Source: Chelydra serpentina
Lineage: Eukaryota; Chordata; Testudines; Chelydridae
Length of the DNA stretch: 64,000 nt
Assembly: GCA_037349315.1 (NCBI GenBank)
Contig: JBAIAC010000027.1
Span: forward strand, 23,166,501 to 23,230,500
Reading direction: 5' to 3'
The notes below the pieces were generated by a model, which had not been told where the DNA came from, searched no databases, and worked only from the letters and a program-made list of their open reading frames with translations. Below, piece by piece: positions 1-12,427 of this stretch; position 1 is the stretch's first letter, and each line of letters starts with the position of its first letter. Both the position numbers and the translations under genes were made by a program.

Positions 1-641
1 ATCCACAGAGCCAGTTATCTCATCATAGAAGGCAATTAGCTTAGTCAGGCATGACTTGCCCTTGGTGAATCCATGCTGACTGTTCCTGATCACTTTCCCC
101 TCCTTTAAGTGGTTCACAATTGATTCCTTGAGGACCTGTTCCATGATTTTTCCAGGGACTGAGGTGAGACTGACTGGCCTGTAGTTCCCCGGATCTTCCT
201 TCTTCCCTTTTTTAAAGATGGGCACTACATTAGCTTTTTTCCAGTCATCCGGGACCTCCCCCGATTGCCATGATTTGTCAAAGATAATGGCCAATGGCTC
301 TGCAGTCACATCGGCCAACTCCTTTAGCACCCTCGGATGCAGTGCATCCGGCCCCATGGACTTGTGTTCGTCCAGCTTTTCTAAATAGTCCCGAACTACT
401 TCTTTCTCCACAGAGGGCTGGTCACCTCCTTCCCATACCGTGCTGCGGAGTGCAGCCGCCTGGGAGCTGACCTTGTCTGTGAAGACAGAGGCAAAAAAAG
501 CATTGAGTACACTAGCTTTCTCCACATCCTCTGTCACTAGGTTCCCTCCCTCATTCAGTAAGGGGCCCACACTTTCCTTGACCTTCTTCTTGTTGCTCAC
601 ATACCTGAAGAAACCCTTCTTGTTACTCCTAACATCTCCGG
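1..641 (-). pseudogene. CR1 ORF2, RT N-terminal part, incomplete at window edge
   Basis: Reverse complement of this stretch matches base for base, with few differences, the start of the RT domain in copies B, C and F (the [22 protein letters not shown] linker region through [19 protein letters not shown]). The catalytic FADD block would lie left of base 1 and cannot be seen. It is out of frame with the endonuclease part. Confidence 0.85.
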
Positions 642-1754
642 CTAACTACAACTCCAAGTGTAGGCCTTCCTAATTTCACTCCTGCATGCCTGAACAATAT
701 TTTTATACTCCTCCCTGGACATTTGTCCAATCTTCCACTTCTTGTAAGCTGCTTTTTTGTGTTTAAGACGAGCAAGGATTTCACTGTTAAGCCAAGCTGG
801 TCGCCTGCCATATTTACTTTTCTTTCTACACATCGGGATGATTTGTTCCTGCAACCTCAATAAGGTTTCTTTAAAATACAGCCATTTTTCCTCGACTCCT
901 TTCCCCCTCATGTTATTCTCCCAGGGGACCTTGCCCATCAGTTCCCTGAGGGAGTCAAAGTCTGCTTTTCTGAAGTCCAGGCTCTGTATTCTACTGCTCT
1001 CCTTTCTTCCTTGTGTCAGGATCCTGAATTCGACCATCTCATGGTCACTGCCTCCCAGGTTCCCATCCACTATTGCTTCCTCTACTATTTCTTCCCTGTT
1101 TGTGAGCAGCAGGTCAAGAAGAGCTTTTCCCCTAGTTGGTTCCTCCAGCACTTGCACCAGGCAATTGTCCCCTACACTTTCCAAAAACTTCCTGGATTGT
1201 CTGTGGACCGCTGTATTGCTCTCCCAGCAGATATCGGGGTGATTAAAGTCACCCATGAGAACCAGGGCCTGTGATATAGTAACTTCTGTTAGTTGCTGGA
1301 AGAAAGCCTCGTCCACCTCATCCCCCTGGTCTGGTGGTCTGTAGCAGACTCCCACCACGACATTACCCTTGTTGCTCACACTTCTCAATTTAATCCAGAG
1401 ACTCTCAGGTTTTTCTGCAGTTTCATACTGGAGCTCTGAGCAGTCATACTGCTCTCTTACATAAAACGCAACTCCCCCACCTTTTCTGCCCTGCCTATCC
1501 TTCCTGAACAGTTTATATCCATCCATGACAGTACTCCAATCGTGTGAGTTATCCCACCAAGTCTCTGTTATTCCAATTACATCATAATTCCTTGACTGTG
1601 CCAGGACTTCCAGTTCTCCCTGCTTGTTCCCCAGGCTTCTTTCATTTGTGTATAGGCATTTAAGATAACTCACTGATCGTCCTGCTGTCCCAGTATGGGG
1701 CAGGAGCCCTCCCCTCTTGCACTCACCTACGTGTGCTTCGTCCCGGTATCCCAC
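642..1754 (-). pseudogene. CR1 ORF2, endonuclease part, frameshifted
   Basis: Apurinic/apyrimidinic-type endonuclease half of CR1 ORF2, about 370 codons. Visible family landmarks are the [13 protein letters not shown] segment, [20 protein letters not shown] and [10 protein letters not shown], which carry the metal-binding and catalytic Asp/Asn/His residues of this nuclease family. The frame ends early near 642 because a few bases are missing compared with copies C and F at the start of the linker to the RT domain. The RT frame resumes beyond the break. Confidence 0.88.
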
Positions 1755-1981
1755 TTCCCCACTTACCTCAGGGCTTTGGTCTCCTTCCCCCGGTGAACCT
1801 AGTTTAAAGCCCTCCTCACTAGGTTGGCCAGCCTGCTTCCAAAGATGCTCTTCCCTCTCTTCATCAGGTGAAACCCATCTCTGCCTAGCACTCCTTCTTC
1901 TTGGAACACCATCCCATGGTCAAAGAATCCAAACCCTTCTCTCCGACACCATCTGCGTAGCCATTCGTTGACTTCCACGAT

Positions 1982-2794
1982 TCAACGGTCTCTACCCCGG
2001 CCTTTTCCTGCCACAGGGAGAATGGACGAGAACACCACTTGCGCCTCAAATGCCTTTATCCTTCTTCCCAGAGCCACGTAGTCTGCAGTAATATGCTCAA
2101 GGTCATTCTTGGCAGTATCATTGGTGCCCACGTGGAGAAGCAGGAAGGGGTAGTGATCTGAGGGCTTGATGAGTCTTGGCAGTCTCTCCGTCACATCACG
2201 AATCCTAGCCCCTGGCAAGCAGCACACCTCTCGGTTTTCCCGGTCAGGGCGGCAGATAGATGACTCAGTCCCCCTGAAGAGAGAGTCCCCGACCACCACC
2301 ATCACCCTCCTCCTCCTCTTGGGAGTGGTGGTCGTGGAACCCCCATCCCTAGGACTGTGCATCTCATGCCTTCCAATCAGTGGAGTCTCCTTCTGCTCTG
2401 TTCCCTCAGATGCATCATTCACTCCACTCTCTGCACTAGTGCTTGTGGAGAGAACATGAAAACGGTTGCTCATCTGAATATGCGTTTCTTGTACATGGAC
2501 TTGTCTCATACTCTTTCCTCTTCTGGAGGTCACATGCCGCCAATTATCCTCGCTGGCCTTCTGTCCCCGCTGCGCAGCCTGCTCTGAATCCTCAGAACAC
2601 TGTGCCCGCTGAAGCCTATCCTGACGTCTATCCAGGAACTCCTCATTTTCTTTTATGGAACGCAGGGTTGATACTCGTTTCTCCAGACCTTGAATCTTCT
2701 CCTCCAATGTGGAGATCAGCTTGCACTTTGTACAGACAAAGTCACTTCTATCCTGTGGAAGAAAGACAAACATGGCACATCCTGTGCAGGTCAC
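1982..2794 (-). pseudogene. CR1 ORF1 (zinc-finger/coiled-coil/SGNH esterase), truncated by stop
   Basis: First ORF of CR1 copy A, 270 codons before the break. The N-terminus has two CxxC pairs (CTGC and CTKC, residues about 3-23), resembling the PHD-like finger known in CR1 ORF1. A Glu/Lys/Leu-rich coiled-coil-like stretch follows. The C-terminal half is an SGNH-hydrolase (GDSL esterase) domain with the GDS nucleophile block and a GTND block. The final DGLH block is lost because a CGA Arg codon has become TGA at about 1982, a typical CpG-decay change; the rest of the domain continues downstream in the same frame. The esterase domain is known in CR1 ORF1 proteins; its role in retrotransposition is not settled. 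The copy is most likely dead. Confidence 0.85.
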
Positions 2795-3093
2795 GACAGC
2801 GGATCGCTCAGCATCTATAGTCCCTTCCTTCGAAGAGTTTCCTCACTTGTGGCAGAAGCTACTCAGGGAAACCTGCAAGGGGGATGCCGCAGTAGGCTCT
2901 CTCCAGGCGAACTCCCAGGCTAACCATACTGGGACAGCAGGACAATCGGTGAGTTATCTTAAATGCCTATTCACAAATGCAAGAAGCTTGGGGAACAAGC
3001 AGGGAGAACTGGAAGTCCTGGCACAGTCAAGGAATTATGATGTAATTGGAATAACAGACTTGGTGGGATAACTCACATGATTGGAGTACTGTC

Positions 3094-3993
3094 ATGGATG
3101 GATATAAACTGTTCAGGAAGGATAGGCAGGGCAGAAAAGGTGGGGGAGTTGTGTTGTATGTAAGAGAGCAGTATGACTGCTCAGAGCTCCAGTATGAAAC
3201 TGCAGAAAAACCTGAGAGTCTCTGGATTAAATTGAGAAGTGTGAGCAACAAGGGTAATGTCGTGGTGGGAGTCTGCTACAGACCACCAGACCAGGGGGAT
3301 GAGGTGGACGAGGCTTTCTTCCAGCAACTAACAGAAGTTACTAGATCACAGGCCCTGGTTCTCATGGGTGACTTTAATCACCCCGATATCTGCTGGGAGA
3401 GCAATACAGCGGCCCACAGACAATCCAGGAAGTTTTTAGAAAGTGTAGGGGACAATTTCCTGGTGCAATTGTTGGAGGAACCAACTAGGGGAAAAGCTCT
3501 TCTTGACCTGCTGCTCACAAACAGGGAGGAAATGGTAGAGGAAGCAATAGTGGATGGGAACCTGTGAGGCAGTGACCATGAGATGGTCGAGTTCAGGATC
3601 CTGACACAAGGAAGAAAGGAGAGCAGTAGAGTACAGAGCCTGGACTTCAGAAAAGCAGACTTTGACTCCCTCAGGGAACTGATGGGCAAGGTCCCCTGGG
3701 AGAATAACATGAGGGGGAAAGGAGTCGAGGAAAGCTGGCTGTATTTTAAAGAATCCTTATTGAGGTTGCAGGAACAAACCATCCCGATGTGTAGAAAGAA
3801 AAGTAAATATGGCAGGCGACCAGCTTGGCTTAACAGTGAAATCCTTGCTCGTCTTAAACACAAAAAAGCAGCTTACAAGAAGTGGAAGATTGGACAAATG
3901 ACCAGGGAGGAGTATAAAAATATTGTTCAGGCATGCAGGAGTGAAATAGGAGGCCAAATCACACTTGGAGTTGCAGCTAGTCAGAGATGTTAG
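3094..3993 (+). pseudogene. CR1 ORF2 endonuclease domain, several lesions
   Basis: Endonuclease half of copy B. Lesions against copies A and C: two bases missing near 3057 (GACTTGG where the others read GAGACTTGG), a Gly codon turned to TGA at about 3565, and another 2-base loss near 3950 in the linker to the RT. The pieces 3094-3567 and 3583-3993 are in the same frame around the stop. The GDFNHPDI and SDHEMVEF blocks remain. Confidence 0.88.
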
Positions 3994-5668
3994 GAGTAAC
4001 AAGAAGGGTTTCTTCAGGTATGTGAGCAACAAGAAGAAAGTGAAGGAAAGTGTGGGCCCCTTGCTGAATGAGGGAGGGAACCTAGTGACAGAGGATGTGG
4101 AGAAAGCTAGTGTACTCAATGCTTTTTTTGCCTCTGTCTTCACAGACAAGGTCAGCTCCCAGGCGGCTGCACTCCGCAGCACGGTATGGGAAGGAGGTGA
4201 CCAGCCCTCTGTGGAGAAAGAAGTAGTTCGGGACTATTTAGAAAAGCTGGACGAGCACAAGTCCATGGGTCCGGATACACTGCATCCGAGGGTGCTAAAG
4301 GAGTTGGCCGATGTGATTGCAGAGCCATTGACCATTATCTTTGACAAATCATGGCAATCGGGGGAGGTCCCGGATGACTGGAAAAAAGCTAATGTAGTGC
4401 CCATCTTTAAAAAAGGGAAGAAGGAAGATCCGGGGAACTACAGGCCAGTCAGTCTCACCTCAGTCCCTGGAAAAATCATGGAACAGGTCCTCAAGGAATC
4501 AATTGTGAACCCCTTAAAGGAGGGGAAAGTGATCAGGAACAGTCAGCATGGATTCACCAAGGGCAAGTCATGCCTGACTAAGCTAATTGCCTTCTATGAT
4601 GAGGTAACTGGCTCTGTGGATGAGGGGAAAGCAGTGGATGTGCTATTTCTTGACTTTAGCAAAGTTTTTGATACAGTCTTCCACAGTGTTCTTGCCAGCA
4701 AGTTAAAGAAGTATGGGCTGGATGAATGGACGGTAAGGTGGATAGAAAACTGGCTGGATGGTCGTGCTCAACGGGTAGTGATCAATGGCTCCATGTCTAG
4801 TTGGCAGCCGGTATCAAGTGGAGTGCCCCAAGGGTCGGTGCTGGGGCCGGTTTTGTTCAATATCTTCATCAACGATCTGGAGGATGGTGTGGACTGCACC
4901 CTTAGCAAGTTTGCAGATGACAGTAAACTGGGAGGAGTGGTTGATACGCTGGAGGGTAGGGACAGGATAAAGAGGGACCTAGACAAATTAGAGGATTGGG
5001 CCAAAAGAAATCTGATGAGGTTCAACAAGGACAAGTGCAGAGTCCTGCACTTAGGACGGAAGAATCCCATGCACTGCTACAGACTAGGGACCGAATGGCT
5101 GGGCAGCAGTTCTGCAGAAAAGGACCTAGGGGTTACAGTGGACGAAAAGCTGAATATGAGTCAACAGTGTGCCCTTGTTGCCAAGAAGGCTAACGGCATT
5201 TTGGGCTGTATAAGTAGGGGCATTTCCAGCAGATCGAGGGACGTGATTATTCCCCTCTATTCGGCACTGGTGAGGCCTCATTTGGAGTACTGTGTCCAGT
5301 TTTGGACACTACACTACAAGAAGGATGTGGATAAATTGGAAAGAGTCCAACAGAGGGCAACAAAACTGATTAGGGGGCTGGAGCACATGACTTATGAGGA
5401 GAGGCTGAGGGAACTGGGATTGTTTAGCCTGCAGAAGAGAAGAGTGAGGGGGGATTTGATAGCTGCTTTCAACTACCTAAAAGGGGGTTCCAAAGAGGCT
5501 GGATCTAGACTGTTCTCAGTGGTAGAAGATGACAGAACAAGGAGTAATGGTCTCAAGTTGCAGAGGGGGAGGTTTAGGTTGGATATTAGGAAAAACTTTT
5601 TCACTAGTAGGGTGGTGAAGCACTGGAATGGGTTACCTAGGGAGGTGGTGGAATCTCCTTCCTTATAG
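3965..5668 (+). pseudogene. CR1 ORF2 reverse transcriptase domain (567 codons)
   Basis: RT half of CR1 ORF2 with palm motifs in order: [19 protein letters not shown], the LDFSKVFDT block (usually KAFDT), [21 protein letters not shown] and the catalytic FADD followed by SK instead of the TK seen in copies C and F. The CR1 C-terminal tail ([29 protein letters not shown]) follows. The frame stops at 5668 because a Leu-Glu junction codon has become TAG, about 14 codons before the end seen in copy C. The RT itself is uninterrupted, but the endonuclease before it is broken. Confidence 0.9.
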
Positions 5669-5797
5669 GTTTTTAAGGTCAGGCTTGACAAAGCCCTGGC
5701 TGTGATGATCTAGTTGGGGTTGGTCCTGCTTTGAGCACAGGGTTGGACTAGATGACCTCCTGAGGTCCCTTCCAACCCTGAGATTCTATGATTTTGG

Positions 5798-7799
5798 CCT
5801 GAAACTCAAGCCTTCCTCTGAAGGACATGGGAGGTGCCTGTAATAATTTGTGAATACTATGGTATGAATTCTATGGTATGAACTCCCTCAGGAACTAAGG
5901 AGCCCCCACCTTCCACTCTAAGGGCATGGTGCATTTCTTTGTCCTGTTTTCTCTAACATGAACACATAGCAACATGTATGTTAAACTCTCCCACCAAACA
6001 CAACACTTCATGTCTCCGCCTGGGGAGGCGATGAGAGACCAGCACGTGACAGATGTTAGTCACATTACTTAATGCATGACTGGAAGGTGCTCAGGTATAA
6101 CGGTGCTGAGCACAGGATAAGAACCGGAATAGAAGAGAATTCTCTCTCTATTTGAGTGTTACTGTATTGTTTGTACTGTGATTACAAGGGGTTGATTCCA
6201 GCAGGAGTGGACTGCACGTACACAGGAAAGTGAACAATAGCCTCAGACAGCCCTATTCACCAATATTTGAAGGACAGTGCAGGTTTCCGCTTTGAAGTTT
6301 CTCCTCCAGGTGTGCTGAGTTCGTCTGGTCCATGATTGCAGGAGCGGGGTATCTGGGTGGGAAAAACTGGAACCAAGAACATTGGGGTGAATAAAAGGAC
6401 AGCCCTGAAAAACAGAGAGAGGGAGGCAGGGATTGCTGGGGAGCAGATGGAACCCCAGTCCTCCGAGGCAGGGATGTCTGGGATAAGATAGCCTTGTCTA
6501 AGCCTGCAGGTAACACAGAGTGGGTGTAGAACTGTTAGTGAGTTAAAACTTTCAGCTCTTGTTCTGCTTTGTTTTGGTGTTGAGATTAAATACTACATTA
6601 TTCTGGAAGGGCCAGTGCGGGGCTCTGCATTCACCACTGGTTGCAGCTCCTTGAAGGGAAGACGGTCAGGATGCAAACCCAGTATTCAAGGCTGGCACAC
6701 AGGGAGTTGCGCCCTGAGGCCCCTGTCTGAGAGTGGGAGAATCACGGGATTCTCACCTGAAAGAGGTGGAGGGGCAGGGCCTGTCACCTAAAGGGATGCT
6801 CTCAGAGACAAGAGCGGGGGTGCAGCTTATCTGTAACCGGGACACCTCTTTCCTCCACACATGCCCCAATGATCTAATCTGGTGTGGCAAGAGTGAGATG
6901 CAGGATTATGTGCATCGTTGTTCTGCCAGAAGGCAGGGGACTACACAGGCAGACCTGTTCCATAGTGCAAGTCTGGTCCAGTCTGGCAGAAGGTGGGATA
7001 CTAACCTGTGTACACCAAGGGCTGATCCAACGCCTAGTATAACAACAAATGGTTTCAGGTGTTGAGCTGCTGTTCCTCAGTTGTCCTGAAGATGGAGCCC
7101 TTATCCCTCCTGCTGAAGCCTGCTGTGTGTAAAACACAAGTGGAGATCCTTGCTTCAGTTCCTTCCGCAGCTGAGCTGGTAGCTGCTGGTGCAGGGGGCC
7201 TCCTTCCTGCTTATGCAAGCAATCCTGGCATGGGGAGAAGACCCAGCGCGATGCCATTAGACCTGGATTCAGTCCTACTCAGAGACATGCAGCAGGCTTC
7301 CTTGCTCTGCTCCTTTCTCGCGTGCTCTGTGGGGGAGCCGTGTTCCCATGCCCCTCACTTTAGGGGAGTGCATGTTACACTGCAGCGTTGAGAGGTGTGG
7401 CTGGGGCACCTGGCCAGCACTTGGCCCTATCATGGGCAGTTGGGCTTCTCACACACCTGTTGCTACAAGGCACTGGGAAGAGAGTGGAAGAGGGAGAGGA
7501 AATGGTCACAAAGCCCCAGAGCTAATCCAGCAAAGGGGTGTCCCACCCTCTGCCTCTCCAGCTGACAGCCTGAGTTTGTTCTTGAGTTTTGGGCTGGATT
7601 GTGGTAGTTGTCATACTGCCGCTGGCAGGAATCCTGCTGAAAACCAACTGAGGCTGAGCTCCTGGAGAAACGGGGGCCAGCCACTCTGCAAGTTTCTTAC
7701 TGCAGCGCCAGCCTGTGCTCCACCAGCTGTCTGTCCTGTCCACTCCCCAACTCAGCAGCACCTCCTGGAAGCAATGTGGACGTGAAATGCACTAGCTGA
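5798..7799. other. Unassigned non-coding stretch
   Basis: No exon, RNA gene or complete repeat is recognised. Short frames here have no recognisable domains and ordinary composition. Old repeat remnants too diverged to name may be present. Confidence 0.5.
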
Positions 7800-8135
7800 A
7801 GAGACTCAGTATGGGCTAGGGACTACAAGAGAGGGCTGTGAGTCCTGGTTCTATCCCCAGCTTGGCCTCAAACTGAAACTGGGAGCCCAGAATTAGCTAC
7901 GCAGAGACACCTCCCCGTTGCTATCAGTGCAAGCGAGTGGTTCAGCACCTCTGAAAAATTCAGCCTTAAATGTTTACAGCTGGGCTCCCCAACAGTGGGA
8001 TGGCTGGGTCCTTTATGTTCTGTGCCTCAGTTTCCCCATCTGTAACATGCAGCTAGCACTAGCTGCCTGCCTCCCAGGGGTTGTTCCTGGGAAGGGGCGC
8101 TGAGCTCCCAGAGAGTGTGGTAGAGGGGCAGAGGA
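7800..8135 (+). repeat. MIR-like (CORE-SINE) remnant
   Basis: Contains the conserved MIR-type phrase TGCCTCAGTTTCCCCATCTG (about 8023-8042), preceded by a diverged 5' half (GGGCTAGGGACTACAAG ... GTCCTGGTTCTATCCC). This ancient tRNA-derived SINE is shared across amniotes. Boundaries are approximate. Confidence 0.55.
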
Positions 8136-8299
8136 TTATTATGGGATGGCTTGAATGGAGAGCAAAGGGCTGTTCAGGTTCCAACGCATTTCCCCCAGCT
8201 CAGCCCTTCGTGGAGTGGGCAGTCAGGGTAGGAGCAGAGTGTGGGTTTGCTTTATGGTGGCAGCTGCTGTTCCTCATGTGGTGACCTTGCTGTGACCCC

Positions 8300-8311
8300 G
8301 GGGGGGGGGGG
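8300..8311. repeat. 12-base G homopolymer
   Basis: Uninterrupted run of 12 G. Length should be treated as uncertain in an assembly. Confidence 0.9.
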
Positions 8312-11250
8312 TTCATGCCCTCCCCCTCCCGTACTGGCTCTGCAGGGGACAGGTGCTGCAGCGTGCTGGCTTATCAATAATGCAGGAATCCTGGGGAACG
8401 GCTCTGTGCAAAGGCTGGCACAGGGATCTGTGCTGGGGCAGCACTCGGCCACCTCAGTCTGCTTGTGATGCCCAGGGAGCAGAGCACTGAATTTAAGACA
8501 CCTGCTTACCTGTGGGGGCAAGCTGGATGGAGCTGCTCTACACTGCTTGGCAGGGAAAGGGTTAAACCTTTTTGTTGGCACATGGAGCAGGGGTGCAGGC
8601 TTCTGCCCTTGGGGCAAGGCCTGAGTCTGGGGCCAGCTAGGTGGGAGGAGGATGGAAGGGGCAGGGCTGAGGTAAGCCAGCCTGCTGCTGGGCAGGGCTA
8701 TAGGCCTGTGACCATGCCCATCCCACTTTGCAGCAGGTGGGGCACTGCTCCTATGTGCTGGGTTCCAGACAGCCCCAGCTCGGCAACAGCAGTCCTGGAA
8801 GGGTGACTATTTCCCAACGTGAAGAGGGGACACTGAATCTGCCAGGCCCTGCTGCCTGGGGCTGGGGTTGACACCAGCGCCCGTCGCTGCTCCTCCCTCC
8901 TCCAAAATGTTCCTCTGCATTTGTCAGTTTTGCCAAAACAGTCGGGCTGTCTGGGATGGGGCGTGTCCCAGCCGCCCCGGGACGGAGGGGCGCCTAAGCC
9001 CTGGAGATGGGCTCGCTAAGCCCGGGGCAGCAGGCAGGAGCGCTGAGGAGGGAAGGGCAGCTCAGCAGAGAAGGCCCAGCACTGTAGGGTGGCAGATCCT
9101 AGTGCCCACAGAGAACCCAGCCCAGCCAGGGCTACTGATGCCAGGAAGGGCTGGACTCAGAGCTCTCGGGCCCCTGGCCACAGAACCACCCGAGTGCCCC
9201 TGCCCTGGTAAAGTAATGCGTACACTTTCCTGCTCTGGTTAAACACACATCAAACCACAGTCAGGGGAGTGGCCAGGAGTTATTCCACCACGTGCTAACT
9301 TGGGACCAGTGTGGCCTGCTCTAGCAGTGATGGCCAGACCACAGCGCCCTTAGAGGGCCCCACCACCTAGACAATGGCTGATGAAATATGTATGCTCCCA
9401 GTTCAGGAGCCCCGGCCTCAGTAGGCCCATCTGGTGATACAGCCTTGACCCCAGTCCAGTTTCTGCATGTGGGCAAGGGGTGTTACCTGGGGCAGTGCTA
9501 GGGTCAATGGAGGTCCCAGGTGTGGCAGGGCTGGGCAGATCTAGAGTAAGCGCCTTCGCTGCCTGGTACCCCCTATGCCAGTTAGTCAGCGTAGCTCCAA
9601 AAAGCACAGCTGTGTTCGGCCCTTCATGAAATGCTCAGGAGGAGGATCCTGCCTGCTCCACAGGTGCATCTGATGCTGAGCCCATGCTGCAGCAGGGGCT
9701 GCCTCTGACAGCGGAGGGCCAGGGCAGACCCAGGGGAGGCTGGGGCTCCGCTCCAAGGGCACAGGGCACTAATGGGGAGCATGGCAGTGCCTCAGAAAGC
9801 ACTGCTCTGTACAGGGGCCAGGGGGGTCCCCGAGCTGAGGAGGGTCTAGGCAGCAGTCCTGTGCCCCATCCTGCTGTGCCAGACTTGCCCCAGCCCTTCT
9901 CTCAACTCTCTGCCTTGCCCCTTTTCTCTGATTGCCGAGGGGCATTCCCATCCGCACCTGTTCCTAGCAGCCCAGCCCCAGCGCAGCCGCGTAGCTCTGC
10001 TTCCCTGACTCCTGGAGGTGCCTGGCCACAGCCGATGCTCCCTAGAGCTGGCGATGCGTGGCTGGAAAGGCACGCAGGCTGCAGGGCTGGATCGTCTCCT
10101 GTAGGCAGGAACAGTGACGCCTCTGTTAATGCCGTTCCCTATTAACCTGCTGCCTGTGATGCCAACTTCCTGCCCAGCAAGGAGCAGACCCTGCCTGTGG
10201 TGGGCCCCAGCCCCAGCTCTCAACCCCCATCACCCTAGTGTGCCCTGTGCCTGCAGGTGATCTGCCTGCCTCTCAGTTGTGCCTGCTGGCCCCTCCAGGG
10301 GTGCAGCACACCGCGCCTTCCCTGGCATTGGGGGCTCTCCCATCCCCAGGCCCGCAGCCTGCCTGGCTCAGCCTGGATCCTTTGGGGGCACCCGTTCTGG
10401 CCACCCTAGGTTTGTGGGCGTACTGGGGCTTGGGGGAAGGGGACGCTTGCAACTTAGTGCAGGCTGTTTCTTAGAGAATTGCTGGTGAAGTTAGACCAGG
10501 GCTGGATTAGGAGCCAGGACCAGCCCAGCCCTCACCACCAGGACCCCGGCCGCACACCAAGGAGCTGCCCCAGAAAGAGTCACAGGCAGTGGGAAGGGCA
10601 AGGACAACTAAATCCCAGGGCAGGATTGTTCTCCCTGACTGCTGTGCTCGCCGGGCTGCCCCTCCCCGGTGGTCTTGGCTGCATGCCAGCTGGCAGCAGC
10701 TGCTCAGCCTGGACCCTGGGGCGCAGGGTGACAGATGGAGGATGGATGGATGGAGCTCCACTGAAATGAATGCAGGATCACGCCCGACCAGCCTCCACTT
10801 TCAAAGCAACCCAAACCCTCCCCACAAGGCTCAGCTTACTCTAGTCCCCCAAAGAGAAGCAGATGCCCACTGTGCAGCGCACCACAGAGACCAACCTCCC
10901 CAGTCCTTGCGGTGCTCGTGCCCCCCTATACCTTGGTGCCTGTCTCCAACCCCTAGATCTGGCTGCTGGAGAGACCCTGAGCACATGCTCTGGCATGTGG
11001 CTGGCTGGGACAGGGCTGGGCTCCCAGGAATCGCTCCAGCTCTTGGTCTCTGTACCAATCTACACCTGCTCCTTAACAGACCTACCTGCCGCCCTCATTT
11101 GCATCCTGCTAGGGGGCGACCCTCTGCACTGTACTTTGCCTCTTGCTCCAGCACTGCAAGGATATGCGTGTCTTGTTCAGAGCTCTGGCTGTATGCATCC
11201 CTCAGAGAGCTGCTAGGACAGCTCCCCCTAGAACAGGTGGGGGACGGTCA
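8312..11250. other. Unassigned GC-rich non-coding stretch
   Basis: No recognisable exon, RNA gene or repeat family. Several overlapping short frames of 60-220 codons occur on both strands, as expected by chance in GC-rich DNA, without domains or flanking splice signals that form a gene. Confidence 0.5.
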
Positions 11251-11254
11251 CTGA

Positions 11255-11440
11255 CACTGAAAGGTGGCAAATTCAGAATGGATACAGGGAAATACCATTT
11301 GCAGATACAGTTAACCCGAGGAACTCACTGCCACAAGATCTCACTGAGGCCAGGAGCACAGCAGGTTCAAGAAGGGATTGGTGAGTTCTATGGAGAACAA
11401 GCCTATACACTTACTAACAGTAAATACTCAAACCCAAACA
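11255..11440 (+). mobile_element. Old CR1/L2-type LINE 3' remnant
   Basis: The phrase GGCAAATTCAGAATGGATAC ... GGAACTCACTGCCACAAGAT ... TTCAAGAAGGGATTGG follows the C-terminal end of CR1/L2-like ORF2 (a KFRxD ... NSLP-like pattern, as in the young copies) but is strongly diverged. It ends in a short A/C-rich tail. Confidence 0.55.
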
Positions 11441-11854
11441 AGAGCTAGGAAGAGACTGAAACACTCTGGCTCAGGGCATGAGCCAAGTACTGACGTTGAG
11501 AGGAAAATCCCCCCCAGGGGGCTAGTTACCTCATAACCCCCCAACTCTAATGATCATGCTCACACGGTGTGTAGCCAGGGATGTCATCCTTGTCTAAGGA
11601 GCTCTGGTCTCAGCTCAGTGGTAGAGTTTATCTGGCCTGTGCAAAAGGGGCTGAACTGGGTAATAAAAGGTTAAACAACTATTCTAGACGGGCTAGGCCA
11701 CGTTTCTTGCACCAGGTTCTAGTGGATTGACCCAGCCAGCAGGAGACCAGGGATTTCTGGAGCGCCTGGACATCAAGTCTGCCTGCCTAGAGAGGCCAGC
11801 AAATGCGCCCTGAGTCCCTCACAGAGTGGTACAGCATGGCTGAACTAGAGCAGC

Positions 11855-11980
11855 TCTCACAGAACAGTGCCCAGGAGAGAAGGGACTTGCCCAAGGTCAC
11901 TCAGAGGTCAGTGGCAGAGCCTGGCCCAGAACCCAGGTCTCCAGAGTCCCATTCAGTGCCCTGGCTGCAGGATCAGGCTG
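11855..11980 (+). repeat. MIR-like (CORE-SINE) remnant
   Basis: GACTTGCCCAAGGTCACTCAG, then GTGGCAGAGCCTGGCCCAGAACCCAGGTCTCC, is the recognisable second half of a MIR-type SINE. Diverged, with no function inferred. Confidence 0.65.
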
Positions 11981-12414
11981 CCTTCGTTGCACCATTGGCC
12001 GCTAATGAGGTTAATTAATGTGCATTTAAGTGCAGTTTTTAAACCAAGTTAAAAAGCAACATCAACTGGATCAAAAAGACGAGGCAATTTTGATTGGGGT
12101 TCAAGAGTTGGAGCTTGGAAATCCTGAATCCAGCGGGATAATAACAGTGAATTGTATTTAAGAGTCAGCATGTTACTCCCACGCCAGTCTTGGTCGGTTT
12201 CAAGCAGCCAGGAGACTGGCAGCCAAGTACAACCCAGAGGAGTTTCCAATTGCCTGGCGCTGCTGGTGCACCTCTGATTTGTGCTCTGCTCTTCACAGGA
12301 GGGACATCTCTAGACAGAACTCAGCTTCTGTTGCATTTGCAAAACATGCCCAGAAATGGAAATATTTGGGGTCACACGATGAGAGAAAGGGAAGCAGGGT
12401 CTGTTCACGCTTGC

Positions 12415-12427
12415 GGGGGGGGGGGGG
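12415..12427. repeat. 13-base G homopolymer
   Basis: Run of 13 G. It falls in otherwise unassigned DNA (about 11.98-13.45 kb) where I recognise no exon or element. Confidence 0.9.

Larger units (their letters stand above)
1..2925 (-). mobile_element. CR1 LINE copy A, 3' part cut by window edge
   Basis: Non-LTR retrotransposon of the CR1 clade, read right to left. From its 5' end it has a leader (about 2925-2795), ORF1 (2794 to about 1800, broken) and ORF2 with endonuclease (1754-642) followed by reverse transcriptase (641-1, continuing off the window). It is nearly identical to copies B and C. Host ORFs are excluded because every frame aligns with the other CR1 copies in the window. The leader junction near 2925 abuts copy B in the opposite orientation. 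Confidence 0.93.
2926..5797 (+). mobile_element. CR1 LINE copy B, 5'-truncated, head to head with copy A
   Basis: CR1 copy starting in the spacer before ORF2 and running to the typical CR1 3' tail (GGTTGGACTAGATGACCTCC ... GAGATTCTATGAT). The start coincides with the 5' end of copy A, so bases 1-1690 and about 2935-4625 form inverted repeat arms around a spacer of about 1.25 kb. No target duplication is visible, as expected for CR1. Confidence 0.92.

Noticed and set aside
2690..3071. Plus-strand frame of 120 codons across the CR1 head-to-head junction
   Set aside because: It combines antisense of the copy A leader with the spacer of copy B; a junction artefact.
8252..11254. Clustered 100-220-codon frames as a host gene
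   Set aside because: No recognisable domain, no consistent splice structure, and frames on both strands overlap.
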